This document shows, piece after piece, positions 43,065 through 51,734 of a stretch of DNA of 64,000 bases (position 1 is the stretch's first letter; each line of letters starts with the position of its first letter). Source of the stretch: Sphingobacterium sp. UBA4616 (GTDB lineage: Bacteria > Bacteroidota > Bacteroidia > Sphingobacteriales > Sphingobacteriaceae). The position numbers and the translations under genes were made by a program. Under the pieces are notes generated by a model. It was not told the DNA's origin and searched no databases. It saw nothing but the letters and a program-made list of their open reading frames with translations. Where the stretch lies: assembly GCA_002386525.1 (NCBI GenBank), contig DGIS01000008.1, positions 124,001-188,000 on the forward strand. The letters run 5' to 3'.

Positions 43065-44159
43065 ATGGCAGCTGATACAATGGTGTTGACCCGGAAAATA
43101 CAGGTGTTCGTGGATTGTGACGATAAAGAAAAACGGTCGGAATATTTTAACAAACTCTTTGAATGGCAGGATCTCGTATTCCGTGCCGCTAATATGGTCA
43201 TCACCCACCAATATGTGCAGGAAAATCTGAAAGACCTGATTTATTTGCAAGATGATGTTAAAATTAAACTGGCCGATAAGGCAAAGGATCCCGAAGGTGT
43301 ATTGAATACTTCACGCATGAACACTACTTACCGCGTGCTATCTAATTATTTTAAGGGACGAATTCCTACGGATATTCTATCACAAATAAACACGGCTTTA
43401 ATCAAATATTTTCAGGCAGATCGTCTCTCCTATTGGAAGGGTGAAAAATCACTTCGCAATTACAAAAAGGATATGCCCATTCCCTTTCCTGGAAGACGAA
43501 TTAACTTGAGTAAAGATGAGAATGCTAGAGATTTTAAATTCACATTATTCAAAATACCGTTTCGCACCTACCTCGGTAAAGACCGGTCGGATAAACGAGT
43601 GCTGCTACAACGTGCATTGGTCGGACAAATCAAAGTCTGTAGTAGCGCAATCAAAATCGTCAAAGGTAAAATCTTTCTGCTGTTGGCCCTCGAGCTCCCA
43701 AAGAAAATCCAAGAATTGAAAGATAACATTATCGCCGAAGCGTCGCTTTCAATTGAACATCCCATAGCAGTGACCATCGGAAAGGAGTCCTTTCAGATCG
43801 GTAATAAAGAAGAGTTTACTTACCGACGTATGGCCATCCAAGCAGCACGGCATCGCTTGCAAAAAGCTGCCGCTTTTGATAAAGGTGGGCGTGGTCGTAA
43901 GCGGAAAATGAAAAGCTTGGAGCACTTCAACGAAAAGGAGAAAAATTATGTAGACACCAAGCTCCATCTCTATAGCCGCCGGTTAATTGAACTTTGTGTG
44001 AAAGCACAGGCTGGTACCCTCTTGTTGGTCAACCAATCCAATAAGGAGGAAATTGCCAAAGGCGATAAATTTCTGTTGCGCAACTGGAGCTACTACGGTC
44101 TTATTGAAAAAATTAAATACAAAGCTAAAATGGTCGGGATCAACATTATTATCGAGTAG
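43065..44159 (+). CDS. Nuclease-dead Cas12f/TnpB-like RNA-guided protein
   Basis: The 364-residue protein has the Cas12f/TnpB order: a WED-like start (MVLTRKIQVFVDCDD), a helical REC part (about 25-135), FKIPFRTYLGKD, then a RuvC-like half. RuvC-I reads ASLSIEHPIAVTIG where the family has a DLGIKxP-type motif, so the catalytic Asp is Ser227. The RuvC-II strand reads AGTLLLVNQSNKEE, so the Glu is lost. The protein ends at YKAKMVGINIIIE, just where RuvC-III and the zinc ribbon (CxxC) should begin. It should bind guide RNA and DNA without cutting. No TnpA or cas1/cas2 is present. With the sigma gene upstream it fits RNA-guided transcription. Confidence 0.85.
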   Translation: MAADTMVLTRKIQVFVDCDDKEKRSEYFNKLFEWQDLVFRAANMVITHQYVQENLKDLIYLQDDVKIKLADKAKDPEGVLNTSRMNTTYRVLSNYFKGRIPTDILSQINTALIKYFQADRLSYWKGEKSLRNYKKDMPIPFPGRRINLSKDENARDFKFTLFKIPFRTYLGKDRSDKRVLLQRALVGQIKVCSSAIKIVKGKIFLLLALELPKKIQELKDNIIAEASLSIEHPIAVTIGKESFQIGNKEEFTYRRMAIQAARHRLQKAAAFDKGGRGRKRKMKSLEHFNEKEKNYVDTKLHLYSRRLIELCVKAQAGTLLLVNQSNKEEIAKGDKFLLRNWSYYGLIEKIKYKAKMVGINIIIE

Positions 44160-44160
44160 A

Positions 44161-45135
44161 TCAATCCAATTTTTTCCCTTTGTAAAACTTGCTCCATGCA
44201 TCCCCGGCATAACCGTTATCCAAATATTCAAAGGTGGAAGCACTCGCCCCCTTCAACTCCTGGCCGCGATAGAAAACCGTCCAGGAGTCTTTTGCATACC
44301 CTCCCCCAAGTGCTTTAAAGGTGGATGCCGAAGCGCCGTTAACTTTTATTCCCTGATAATAGACTGCCCAGGGGTCTACGGCATAGCCATTTCCGATTGA
44401 TTTGAACGAGTTGGGGCTGCCGCCCTCGACTTTAATTCCACGGTAAAAAAGATTCCAGGCGTCTTTGGCATAGCCATCATCAAGGTATTCAAACGTTGAA
44501 GCAGAAGCCCCTTCCACTTTCTGATTTTTATAAAAAACAGACCAATTGTCCTTGGAATATTGACCGCCAAGAGGCTGTGTGGTAGGACCAGCAAAGCTCT
44601 CGTTCTTTTCGCCCCTATAATAGCTGTTCCAATGATCTTTCGCATATCCCCGACCGAGATTCTCAAAGCTCGAAGCGTTTGCTCCATTAATTTCCTTGCC
44701 TAAATAGTAGACTTTCCACGCGTCTTTGCTGTAACCATTTCCCAGTGTCTTGAAGGTGGAAGTTGTTGCGTCCAACAATGGCTTGCCATAAAAATAAACT
44801 CTCCAGGCATCACTAGCATAACCGTCGCCAAGAAATTGGAAAGTAGATGGGCTGGCATCAGTTAGAATTGACCCTCGAAAATATACCTTCCAGGTATCCT
44901 TGGCGTAACCCGAACCTAAAAATTGAAACGAACTGGCATTCACGTTTGGAATTTCTTTGCCACGATAATAAATGCGTGATCCGATTTTGCTGTAACCATC
45001 ACCCAGATGATCCTGAAAGAAAAAAAGAGCAGGATTAGCAATCGCTACTTTAGCGCACATCGCAGGTGTGGCTGTACCTAATAAGAAAAGGATTAGGATG
45101 GTTTTAAACGTAAATTTCAACATCATATGGGGCAT
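44161..45135 (-). CDS. DKNYY-repeat secreted protein
   Basis: The 324-residue protein has a signal peptide (MMLKFTFKTILILFLLGTA, cut near AMCA). About ten ~28-residue repeats follow, each of the form GGYAKDSWTVFYRGQELKGA-SASTFEYL (K/S-D-x-W-x-V-Y-Y, then G, then ASTF). This is the DKNYY family of predicted surface or periplasmic beta-repeat proteins; function unknown. The MPH before MMLK is probably not used. It converges on the Cas12f-like gene with 1 bp between the stops and no visible terminator. Nothing ties it to the guide-RNA system beyond position. Confidence 0.8.
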   Translation of the reverse strand: MPHMMLKFTFKTILILFLLGTATPAMCAKVAIANPALFFFQDHLGDGYSKIGSRIYYRGKEIPNVNASSFQFLGSGYAKDTWKVYFRGSILTDASPSTFQFLGDGYASDAWRVYFYGKPLLDATTSTFKTLGNGYSKDAWKVYYLGKEINGANASSFENLGRGYAKDHWNSYYRGEKNESFAGPTTQPLGGQYSKDNWSVFYKNQKVEGASASTFEYLDDGYAKDAWNLFYRGIKVEGGSPNSFKSIGNGYAVDPWAVYYQGIKVNGASASTFKALGGGYAKDSWTVFYRGQELKGASASTFEYLDNGYAGDAWSKFYKGKKLD

Positions 45136-45322
45136 AAGGCTAAATTTGAAAGCAAATAATCATGCTGCACTCTTGGTAGTAAGACCCCTATATTGTATTA
45201 AAGTTTAGTCATCAATTAATTATTTATTTTTTGGAAGTACTGCGATCGAAAATAGAGGGGGCATGAGGAAGATTAACTCGCTAATAGTGAATGGTTGAAC
45301 ACAATTTTTGAATAGGTAACAC

Positions 45323-45652
45323 TTATTTTGTTGGCTGCAAATGTAGTTCAGGAAAGGAGTAGGTTGAATCCTGTACGGTGGTAAAAAGTGAATAATCGGT
45401 GTAATCCGGAACGGCTATCTTTAGAAGATAGCTCCCCTTTTTTAACACCTTGATCTTAAATTCGCCATTGCTATTTCTAACGGTATCCCGACTTAATAAG
45501 GCCAAGGGTTCCCTTTCCTTATTGGACACAAAGGTTTCAATAATAAAATATCCAACGGGATTGTACTGATGGTCAACCAAACGGCCGGTAATACGGTAAG
45601 ATGAAGTAAACAGTCCGTAAAGTGAACAAGAGAGTAGTAGTAGTTTTAGCAT
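45323..45652 (-). CDS. Small secreted protein, carboxypeptidase-regulatory-like fold
   Basis: The 109-residue protein has a signal peptide (MLKLLLLSCSLYGLFTSSY) and one beta-sandwich resembling the carboxypeptidase-regulatory-like domain: YRITGRLVDHQYNPVGYFII, SNGEFKIKVLKKGSYLLKIA. Such single domains stand alone or serve as adaptors on the cell surface. It is a lone gene. The 136-bp gap to its downstream end-mate at 45789 holds no feature. Confidence 0.6.
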   Translation of the reverse strand: MLKLLLLSCSLYGLFTSSYRITGRLVDHQYNPVGYFIIETFVSNKEREPLALLSRDTVRNSNGEFKIKVLKKGSYLLKIAVPDYTDYSLFTTVQDSTYSFPELHLQPTK

Positions 45653-45788
45653 ATTTTTTCAAGTGTGTAGCGCGATAACATACGCGTATCCAGCTGATGA
45701 ATCTTAAAATGGAGACCGCCACCTCACGAATTGAACGACGATCTACACAAAGTTAAGCCCCTTGCTTTATTGAATAGCTATCACAAGT

Positions 45789-46754
45789 TTATGAAAAACT
45801 ATCATTTTGCATGTTCTGCTTGTAGGTAGAAGGAGAACAGCCGGTCATCTTTTTAAAAAATCGGGAAAGATTATTAGGGTCACTAAAATGAAGTTCAACG
45901 GCAATTTGGGCGATAGACTGCTCGTCTAGCAGAAGCCGCTGTTTAATCTCCTGTATTTTTCGGTGTTGGATTAGGTTGATTGGACTGTGGCCTGTGTAAG
46001 CTTTAATTTGACGATTCAGCTCATTTCGGTGTATTTTCAGTAGGTCCGCGTATTGATTGCAGTTGAGGTTGGAATTGACGTGCTCCTCCATGAGCATTTT
46101 GAATCTGGTGAGTAAATTATTGTTGCAACTGTCATTAGCGATACGGTGAAATGCACGAAATCGCCGGTCCAGGCGGAGCAAGATACTCGCAAGAAACGAT
46201 CGGATCATGTTGAGGCTATCGGATCGAAATGTCCCGATTTCAAAAACAATTTCGGAGAGCAGGATTTTAAATACCTCGAAATCATGAGTTGCTGCGACAA
46301 TATAGGGCGCAAATGAATAGTTGTAAAAATAGGGTAGTTTATATACAAGTGTCTTATCCTGAAAGAACGATTCCAAAAACTCAGGTTTGAAGATTAAATG
46401 GAATCCTTTGACGCTATTTTTATCAAATTCATATTGCTTGATCTGATTGGGAAAAGCGAATAAAATGGTTCCTGGGCATAGATCAATACGTTTTTCATTG
46501 GTATATGCCACCCCGCTTCCCTGTTCAAAAAACATGATCTCAAAAAAGTTGATGGTGTGTGGTTCGGCTTCAAAAATCAGGTCGGTATTGTCCTCAAACC
46601 GATGGGCATCCATCGCTAAGGGAAAGCCGTATTTACTGTTTTCAAAATCAAAATATCGCATACTCATGTATTCAACTAAATTGCAGCCGTTTAAACGCTC
46701 AGGCTGCAGTGAATAAAGATAACAGTTTTTATGAATTTCTATCAACCCCGACAA
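45789..46754 (-). CDS. AraC-family transcriptional regulator
   Basis: The 321-residue protein has a cupin-like sensor half (about 1-190: NFFEIMFFEQGSGVAYTNEK, LCPGTILFAFPNQIKQYEF) and two C-terminal helix-turn-helix units (about 225-315: CNQYADLLKIHRNELNRQIK, SIAQIAVELHFSDPNNLSRF, the classical AraC signature ending CSPSTYKQ). It probably senses a small molecule. Its neighbours are unrelated small genes, so the target is unknown. The start codon MSGLIEIHK has no strong ribosome site, which is normal here. Confidence 0.9.
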   Translation of the reverse strand: MSGLIEIHKNCYLYSLQPERLNGCNLVEYMSMRYFDFENSKYGFPLAMDAHRFEDNTDLIFEAEPHTINFFEIMFFEQGSGVAYTNEKRIDLCPGTILFAFPNQIKQYEFDKNSVKGFHLIFKPEFLESFFQDKTLVYKLPYFYNYSFAPYIVAATHDFEVFKILLSEIVFEIGTFRSDSLNMIRSFLASILLRLDRRFRAFHRIANDSCNNNLLTRFKMLMEEHVNSNLNCNQYADLLKIHRNELNRQIKAYTGHSPINLIQHRKIQEIKQRLLLDEQSIAQIAVELHFSDPNNLSRFFKKMTGCSPSTYKQNMQNDSFS

Positions 46755-46846
46755 ATAGAGGGTTGACCTGTCAGATCTTGGTCAATACGCAAGGTAAAAA
46801 TCGGGAATATTTGGTCAAGTCGTATTTTTTTTATATATTGCTGGTT

Positions 46847-47152
46847 ATGAGTTTTAAAGAAAAATTAGAGAACTGGCGCACGTCAATCAATCGCGCCGGT
46901 AGTGGTGAGGAATTGTATATTTTGCTTTTGAACTACAAAAAGTTTATCAACAAAAATTGGATGGACGATTTTGGCGATCCAGGCAACTGGAAATCGGAAT
47001 TAAATCAGGTCATCAGCAAAGTAAGAAAGAAAGTGGATGTGGCAGAAATTCAAAATTGCGACGATCTCTCGTCCTACAAAGACGACGCTCGGCAAACAGC
47101 CCATTCGCTCAATCATACATTAAGATATCACCACTCATTGACAAAAGAGTAG
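46847..47152 (+). CDS. Small hypothetical protein
   Basis: The 101-residue protein starts MSFKEKLENWRTSINRAGSG and is polar and helical (WMDDFGDPGNWKSELNQVIS near the middle). No family is recognised. The frame is open upstream to 46559, but that part overlaps the start of the AraC gene on the other strand and is a shadow, so I use 46847. Its stop codon lies inside the left arm of the terminator that follows. Confidence 0.6.
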   Translation: MSFKEKLENWRTSINRAGSGEELYILLLNYKKFINKNWMDDFGDPGNWKSELNQVISKVRKKVDVAEIQNCDDLSSYKDDARQTAHSLNHTLRYHHSLTKE

Positions 47153-47170
47153 GCTAGGCCTACTCTTTTT
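47143..47170 (+). terminator. Intrinsic terminator overlapping the stop codon
   Basis: AAAAGAGTAGGC pairs with GCCTACTCTTTTT around a 3-nt loop. The gene's TAG (47150-47152) lies in the stem. It may also serve the convergent gene at 47185-47448. Confidence 0.85.
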
Positions 47171-47184
47171 GAGTTTATAGGGCT

Positions 47185-47448
47185 TTACTGTAAAGGAATC
47201 AAAACATTTTGTTCCAGACGGACAGGCACCTGCTTCACCGACGTAAAGCCGTCTTCCTTGGAAATAATATTAGAAAGATCAAGCCCCCTTTTGGAGAATG
47301 TACTGATCAAAGCTGTTCTGAAGGTAGCTTTCGATGATCCCCAGCCTTGTCCTAAAATGGTGTCGTTGTTGAGCTGGATCAGTTCATCTGTTGAATAATA
47401 ACTGAATTTTTCCAGTAAGTGTTGGTAAAGATTTGTTGTTGTAGCCAT
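47185..47448 (-). CDS. Small hypothetical protein
   Basis: The 87-residue soluble protein starts MATTTNLYQHLLEKFSYYST and has a central GQGWGSSKATFRTALISTFS stretch. No signal or known domain. It is converging with the small gene at 46847-47152 and shares its terminator. The region 47449-47814 upstream is A+T-rich and shows no feature besides the promoters it must hold. Confidence 0.55.
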   Translation of the reverse strand: MATTTNLYQHLLEKFSYYSTDELIQLNNDTILGQGWGSSKATFRTALISTFSKRGLDLSNIISKEDGFTSVKQVPVRLEQNVLIPLQ

Positions 47449-47814
47449 ACAATTTAAAAATTTAAAGGATTAAACCATAAACTGTATCCAGATTACTTTG
47501 GGAAAATAACCGTTGTGTAACGTTTATTTTGGTCGAAACCCGTATTAATTTACCACCGCGGTGCCTTCACTCGGTTGGTATTGCATCATGCAATTCTGAA
47601 TACTCTACAAATATAGTAGATTATTTTTTATAATAAAATTTTTTTTGTCTTTACTGCTATTAAACGCTGATAATCGAAAACAGCAGCAAAACAAGCTGGT
47701 CGCTTTGACTTTGATTTGGGTATAAAGCGGTTAGCTGATTGGGAAATTTATCATGTTACTGTAATCTCATCGAAAATACTTTAAAAAGCAGAGAGAACAC
47801 AATACTTTTGCGGC

Positions 47815-48585
47815 ATGAATAGAATTGCGGAAATTAACGAATACATTGCTACCGAACGCGAAGTATTATTGCAACACCCTTTATACCGTAAAATCAAAAC
47901 GATCAAAAATTTACGTTCTTTTACCGAAGGGCATGTGTATGCTGTATGGGATTTTATGTCTTTATTAAAAGCTTTACAGATCAAATTAACCTGTACCACA
48001 CTTCCATGGTTCGCCAGTGAACATCCTTCAACGCGCTATTTGATTAATGAAATTGTATTGGCAGAGGAGTCGGATGAATATATCGATGGACGTCGATTAA
48101 GCCATTTTGAGATGTATCTCGACGCAATGTCTGCTATGGGAGCCGACCTCCATTTGATCAATAAATTTATTGCCAATGCCAAAAAATCGGATAATATATT
48201 CGATGCTATAGCATTGACAACATTGGACAAGCGAATCAAAGATTTTCTTAATTTTACATTCGAAGTAATAGCTGAGGGTGAAGTGCATAAAATTGCGGCG
48301 GCATTTACCTTTGGACGTGAAGACCTCATCCCCGGAATGTTTACGTCTATTTTGGAAGAAATTAAAGGGAATTTCCCTACAGCCAATTTAGACAGTTTTA
48401 TTTATTATTTTCAACGGCATATTGATTTAGATGGCGACGAACACGGTCCATTGGCCATGCAGATGATAACAGATCTTGCGAAGGACGATGAGGTTAAATG
48501 GGCCGAAATGAAAGAGATTAGTAAAATTGCGCTACAAAAAAGAATCCAGCTGTGGAATGCAATAGAAGATTCCTTATACGGATAA
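47815..48585 (+). CDS. DUF3050 protein (haem-oxygenase-like fold)
   Basis: The 256-residue protein matches DUF3050: LRSFTEGHVYAVWDFMSLLK, CTTLPWFASEHPSTRYLINE, EESDEYIDGRRLSHFEMYLD and FQRHIDLDGDEHGPLAMQMI. The spaced His/Glu residues fit a di-metal or haem-oxygenase-like helical bundle. Its reaction is unknown. It stands alone, followed by a strong terminator 20 bp downstream. Length and motifs are complete. Confidence 0.85.
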   Translation: MNRIAEINEYIATEREVLLQHPLYRKIKTIKNLRSFTEGHVYAVWDFMSLLKALQIKLTCTTLPWFASEHPSTRYLINEIVLAEESDEYIDGRRLSHFEMYLDAMSAMGADLHLINKFIANAKKSDNIFDAIALTTLDKRIKDFLNFTFEVIAEGEVHKIAAAFTFGREDLIPGMFTSILEEIKGNFPTANLDSFIYYFQRHIDLDGDEHGPLAMQMITDLAKDDEVKWAEMKEISKIALQKRIQLWNAIEDSLYG

Positions 48586-48605
48586 TCTATTATTATACCA
48601 TCGAG

Positions 48606-48642
48606 AAAGGCCTTTCAAATCACGATTTGAAAGGCCTTTTTT
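48606..48642 (+). terminator. Intrinsic terminator after the DUF3050 gene
   Basis: A perfect 16-bp stem (AAAGGCCTTTCAAATC, 48606-48621, against 48624-48639) with a 2-nt loop is followed by T residues. Confidence 0.9.
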
Positions 48643-48734
48643 ATGTGCTGTGCAACAAGTCTTATTTATGCGTTACCTTGCAATATCATGCACCAGCTGT
48701 TTATTGAAGTCGCGTTCTTTTGAAAGCCAGTCAA

Positions 48735-49631
48735 CTACTTCAAAAAGTCTGGCGATTGATAGGCTGGATTGGGATAGGTATAGAATCCTTCACCGGTAGC
48801 GACGCCTAGTTTGTTCTTGTCTATAAAATGTTCTTTGAGATAGGCCACAGTTTTGATTTTTACGGGGTCATTGGTAGCCTCAGCGTTTATTTTATTGATG
48901 TTATAAGCTGTCGTAATACCGACGATATCCAGTATACCGAAAGGACCTGTTGGGGCTCCAGTGGCGACCATCCAAGTTTTGTCTATCGTTTCGGCATCAG
49001 CTATCTCGTTGACCAAAAGATCCGTTGCCGCCGAAAGTAATGGGACAAGTAAGGAGTTTACAATATAGCCAGGCTGCTCCTTATGCAGTGGCAGGGCAAC
49101 CATGCCAATGGATTTTGCAAAGTTGACCACCTGCTCAAATACGGTTTTGTCTGTGCCTGGATGGCCCATAATTTCTGCTGTATTGTGCTTCCAGATCTCA
49201 TTGGCAAAGTGTAAGGCCAAGAACTGTTTGGGGCGGCCGGTCTCCTCAGCAAACTGACTTGGTAGCAGCGTTGAGGAGTTTGTCGCAAAAATGGTTTTTA
49301 CAGGAGCGACCTTTGCCAGCTCGTTATAGAAACTAATTTTAATCGCCGGATTTTCGGGAATTGCTTCGATCAGAAAATCTGCGTTCGCTACTGCCGAAGT
49401 GAGGTTTGAATCGTAACTGAGTCTGTCGAAGGTTGAAGCCAATTGTTCTTGACTGGCATGAAGATCATGTGCGAAGGCCTTCGCCATAAGATCAAATTTA
49501 GCTTTCGCTTTGTCAAGTACCTCATCGTTGATATCATAAACGGTGACATCGTAGCCATGAAAAGCAGCTTGGAAAGCAATTTGATAACCTAAAACTCCGC
49601 TGCCTGCTATCGTAATATTTTTAAAGTCCAT
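48735..49631 (-). CDS. 3-hydroxyacyl-CoA dehydrogenase (NAD)
   Basis: The protein (298 residues from MDFKNITIAGSG) has a Rossmann NAD site (GSGVLGYQIAFQAAFHGYDV), then FLIEAIPENPAIKISFYNEL with the ATNSSTLLPSQFAE loop and ALHFANEIWKH (catalytic His). The C-domain follows (PTGPFGILDIVGITTAYNI). It oxidises 3-hydroxyacyl-CoA in fatty-acid or butanoate metabolism. The frame allows MKKNNNIM upstream to 49652; the shorter start aligns better with the family. It lies 66 bp from the oleate hydratase gene on the same strand, so a shared fatty-acid role is likely. Confidence 0.88.
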   Translation of the reverse strand: MDFKNITIAGSGVLGYQIAFQAAFHGYDVTVYDINDEVLDKAKAKFDLMAKAFAHDLHASQEQLASTFDRLSYDSNLTSAVANADFLIEAIPENPAIKISFYNELAKVAPVKTIFATNSSTLLPSQFAEETGRPKQFLALHFANEIWKHNTAEIMGHPGTDKTVFEQVVNFAKSIGMVALPLHKEQPGYIVNSLLVPLLSAATDLLVNEIADAETIDKTWMVATGAPTGPFGILDIVGITTAYNINKINAEATNDPVKIKTVAYLKEHFIDKNKLGVATGEGFYTYPNPAYQSPDFLK

Positions 49632-49697
49632 GATGTTATTATTTTTTTTCAATTCGTAAAAACATACGCCGCGAAACCATGGCGCATGCTGTGATCC

Positions 49698-51638
49698 TTA
49701 TCCTTTAATTCCTTTTAACCAATCTTTGAATTTGCTGATCTGTTCTGTGAGAAAGGATTCCTGCTCTTCCTCGTCCGCGGAACCAAGCGGTAGGATATGT
49801 TCAAAGTAAGTGCCTTTCAAAAGTTTACGCAGTAAACCTTCTCCTACAAATGGTTTGTCGTCATTTAACGTTTTGGCCGCTTTTAAGAGATGACGGATGT
49901 CGTATTGAAGGGGATTGATATCTGGAACCTGTTTATTTAGATTTAAAAGTTCATATACGGCAATCCGTGCAGTACGTACCGAGCTTTCCATGGTAAAGAC
50001 CACATCGTTATTAGTTTCGACAAACTGGCCTACTAAACCTAGATTTTTACATCCTTCTGGTACCACTCTCGGACGGTCACCCTTCGCTCTAGGCATAAAC
50101 ATAGACGTAATGTAGGGCATAAACGCCGTACGCACAATGGTATTTGTGATGACATCGTCCAGTCGCTCAATAATGCCTAGATGGTAACATAACTCGGCTA
50201 GAATTTCATCTCCCGTACATTGGGGCATTGGCTTTTTAATGTAATTTCCTTCTTTATCCATAAATAAGGCATATACCCACAAGACAAGGACATCGTCTGG
50301 CTGAGCTGGAAAGTGAGGCTGCCTATTACAAGTGAAACTCACCAACCAGTTGGAATCAGTAATGGTGATAATACCGCCAGTAACTGTTTTGCCCGAATAG
50401 GGGTCATTGACCGAATATTCTTTGAGTTTTTCAACCAAAGCCGAAGGCTTACAAGTCAGCGTTGCAGACTCCCAGGCTGATTTTTCGATGTTACTGCAAA
50501 ATTTTTCGGGCCTACCAAATATAGCTGATTTGGCGGCAAGGTTTTTCCAGAGCTTCCAGCCTGCGCTTTGACCGCTGCTGCTATTGTCTATACCAATGAT
50601 CGGTGCGTTTTTGTTATCTCCATAAAAGGTGTCTTCGGTCATTGATCCGGTGGTAACAATGACGAAATCGTCTTTTCCAATTGGAATTTTCACCGCTTTA
50701 CCATCTTGTTCTGTGATAAGCGCCTCTACGACTTTTCCTTCGGTATTGCTTTGGATATCGAGGTCTTTGACCAGCACATTAAACTGAATGTTTACGCCTT
50801 TGCTTTGGAGTACTTTGCGCAATGGGGTTACAAAAGTATCGTATTGATTGTATTTAGGGAATACCAATGACGAAAGGTCGTTCAGTCCATCGATCGCATG
50901 TAAAAAACGATGCATGTACAATTTCAGCTCAAGTAAACTATGCCAGTTTTCGAAAGCGAACATGGTACGCCAGAAGGTCCAGAAATTGCTGGATAAAAAT
51001 GATTCGCTGAAGTAGTCTTCGATGGTTAAGTCATCTAAGTCTTCTTTATTTTTGAGCAGCAGGCGAATGATGGCCAGCTGATCCATTTTGCTCAATTCAA
51101 ATTTACTGAAATCTTTTATTTCACCCAGTTTATGAATGAGCCTGGCTTTCGAGTAATTGGGATCATTATCATTGATCAAACGGTACTCGTCCAAAACACT
51201 GTACGGGGCAGGCATCTCCAATGCAGGGATATCCTGAAACATGTCCCAAAGATTTTCATAGGTCATATCCATTTCCCTGCCACCGCGGATGATATAACCA
51301 TCGGCTGCATTACCGGCACCATCTAACGAGCCACCTTCCACATGGAGCTGTTCAAGAAAGGTGATGTTCTCCGAAGGAACATGTCCATCGCGGATAAAAT
51401 AATAAGCCGCGGACATCCCTGCGATACCACTTCCGACGATGTAGATTTTACTGTCTTTATATGATTTTGGGGGAATGCCTTTATTGCGCTGATAATTACC
51501 GATCTGATCAGAAAAAGGCATCGATTTCTTTGGTGTATTACGTTGAACCTCTTTGCTCGAATCAGGTTCATGATTAACGTTTCTATATTCGGCAGATGCA
51601 TTCAATACGTTGTCGAATTTGGAGGTGATTTCTTTCAT
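49698..51638 (-). CDS. ohyA: Oleate hydratase (FAD)
   Basis: The 646-residue protein adds water to the cis-9 double bond of oleic and similar acids, giving 10-hydroxy acids, and is an FAD-dependent, peripheral-membrane enzyme. Seen here: the FAD-binding [33 protein letters not shown] (with the catalytic acid), [20 protein letters not shown], and the late [20 protein letters not shown]. Length matches the MCRA/OhyA family. Neighbours are the hydroxyacyl-CoA dehydrogenase and a divergent-lying AraC gene, fitting host-fatty-acid detoxification or use. Confidence 0.95.
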   Translation of the reverse strand: MKEITSKFDNVLNASAEYRNVNHEPDSSKEVQRNTPKKSMPFSDQIGNYQRNKGIPPKSYKDSKIYIVGSGIAGMSAAYYFIRDGHVPSENITFLEQLHVEGGSLDGAGNAADGYIIRGGREMDMTYENLWDMFQDIPALEMPAPYSVLDEYRLINDNDPNYSKARLIHKLGEIKDFSKFELSKMDQLAIIRLLLKNKEDLDDLTIEDYFSESFLSSNFWTFWRTMFAFENWHSLLELKLYMHRFLHAIDGLNDLSSLVFPKYNQYDTFVTPLRKVLQSKGVNIQFNVLVKDLDIQSNTEGKVVEALITEQDGKAVKIPIGKDDFVIVTTGSMTEDTFYGDNKNAPIIGIDNSSSGQSAGWKLWKNLAAKSAIFGRPEKFCSNIEKSAWESATLTCKPSALVEKLKEYSVNDPYSGKTVTGGIITITDSNWLVSFTCNRQPHFPAQPDDVLVLWVYALFMDKEGNYIKKPMPQCTGDEILAELCYHLGIIERLDDVITNTIVRTAFMPYITSMFMPRAKGDRPRVVPEGCKNLGLVGQFVETNNDVVFTMESSVRTARIAVYELLNLNKQVPDINPLQYDIRHLLKAAKTLNDDKPFVGEGLLRKLLKGTYFEHILPLGSADEEEQESFLTEQISKFKDWLKGIKG

Positions 51639-51734
51639 GATACGTATGGTTTTTAATCCTTGACTAAAGTTACCGATACCGTCTGAAACATTTGTGCCCT
51701 CAAATTCGCTATTGTTCTACCGAATTTCCGATTC

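Noticed and set aside
43065..44159. Transposon-borne TnpB of an IS200/IS605 element
   Set aside because: No TnpA, no element ends, catalytic residues and zinc ribbon missing, and a sigma gene is coupled to it.
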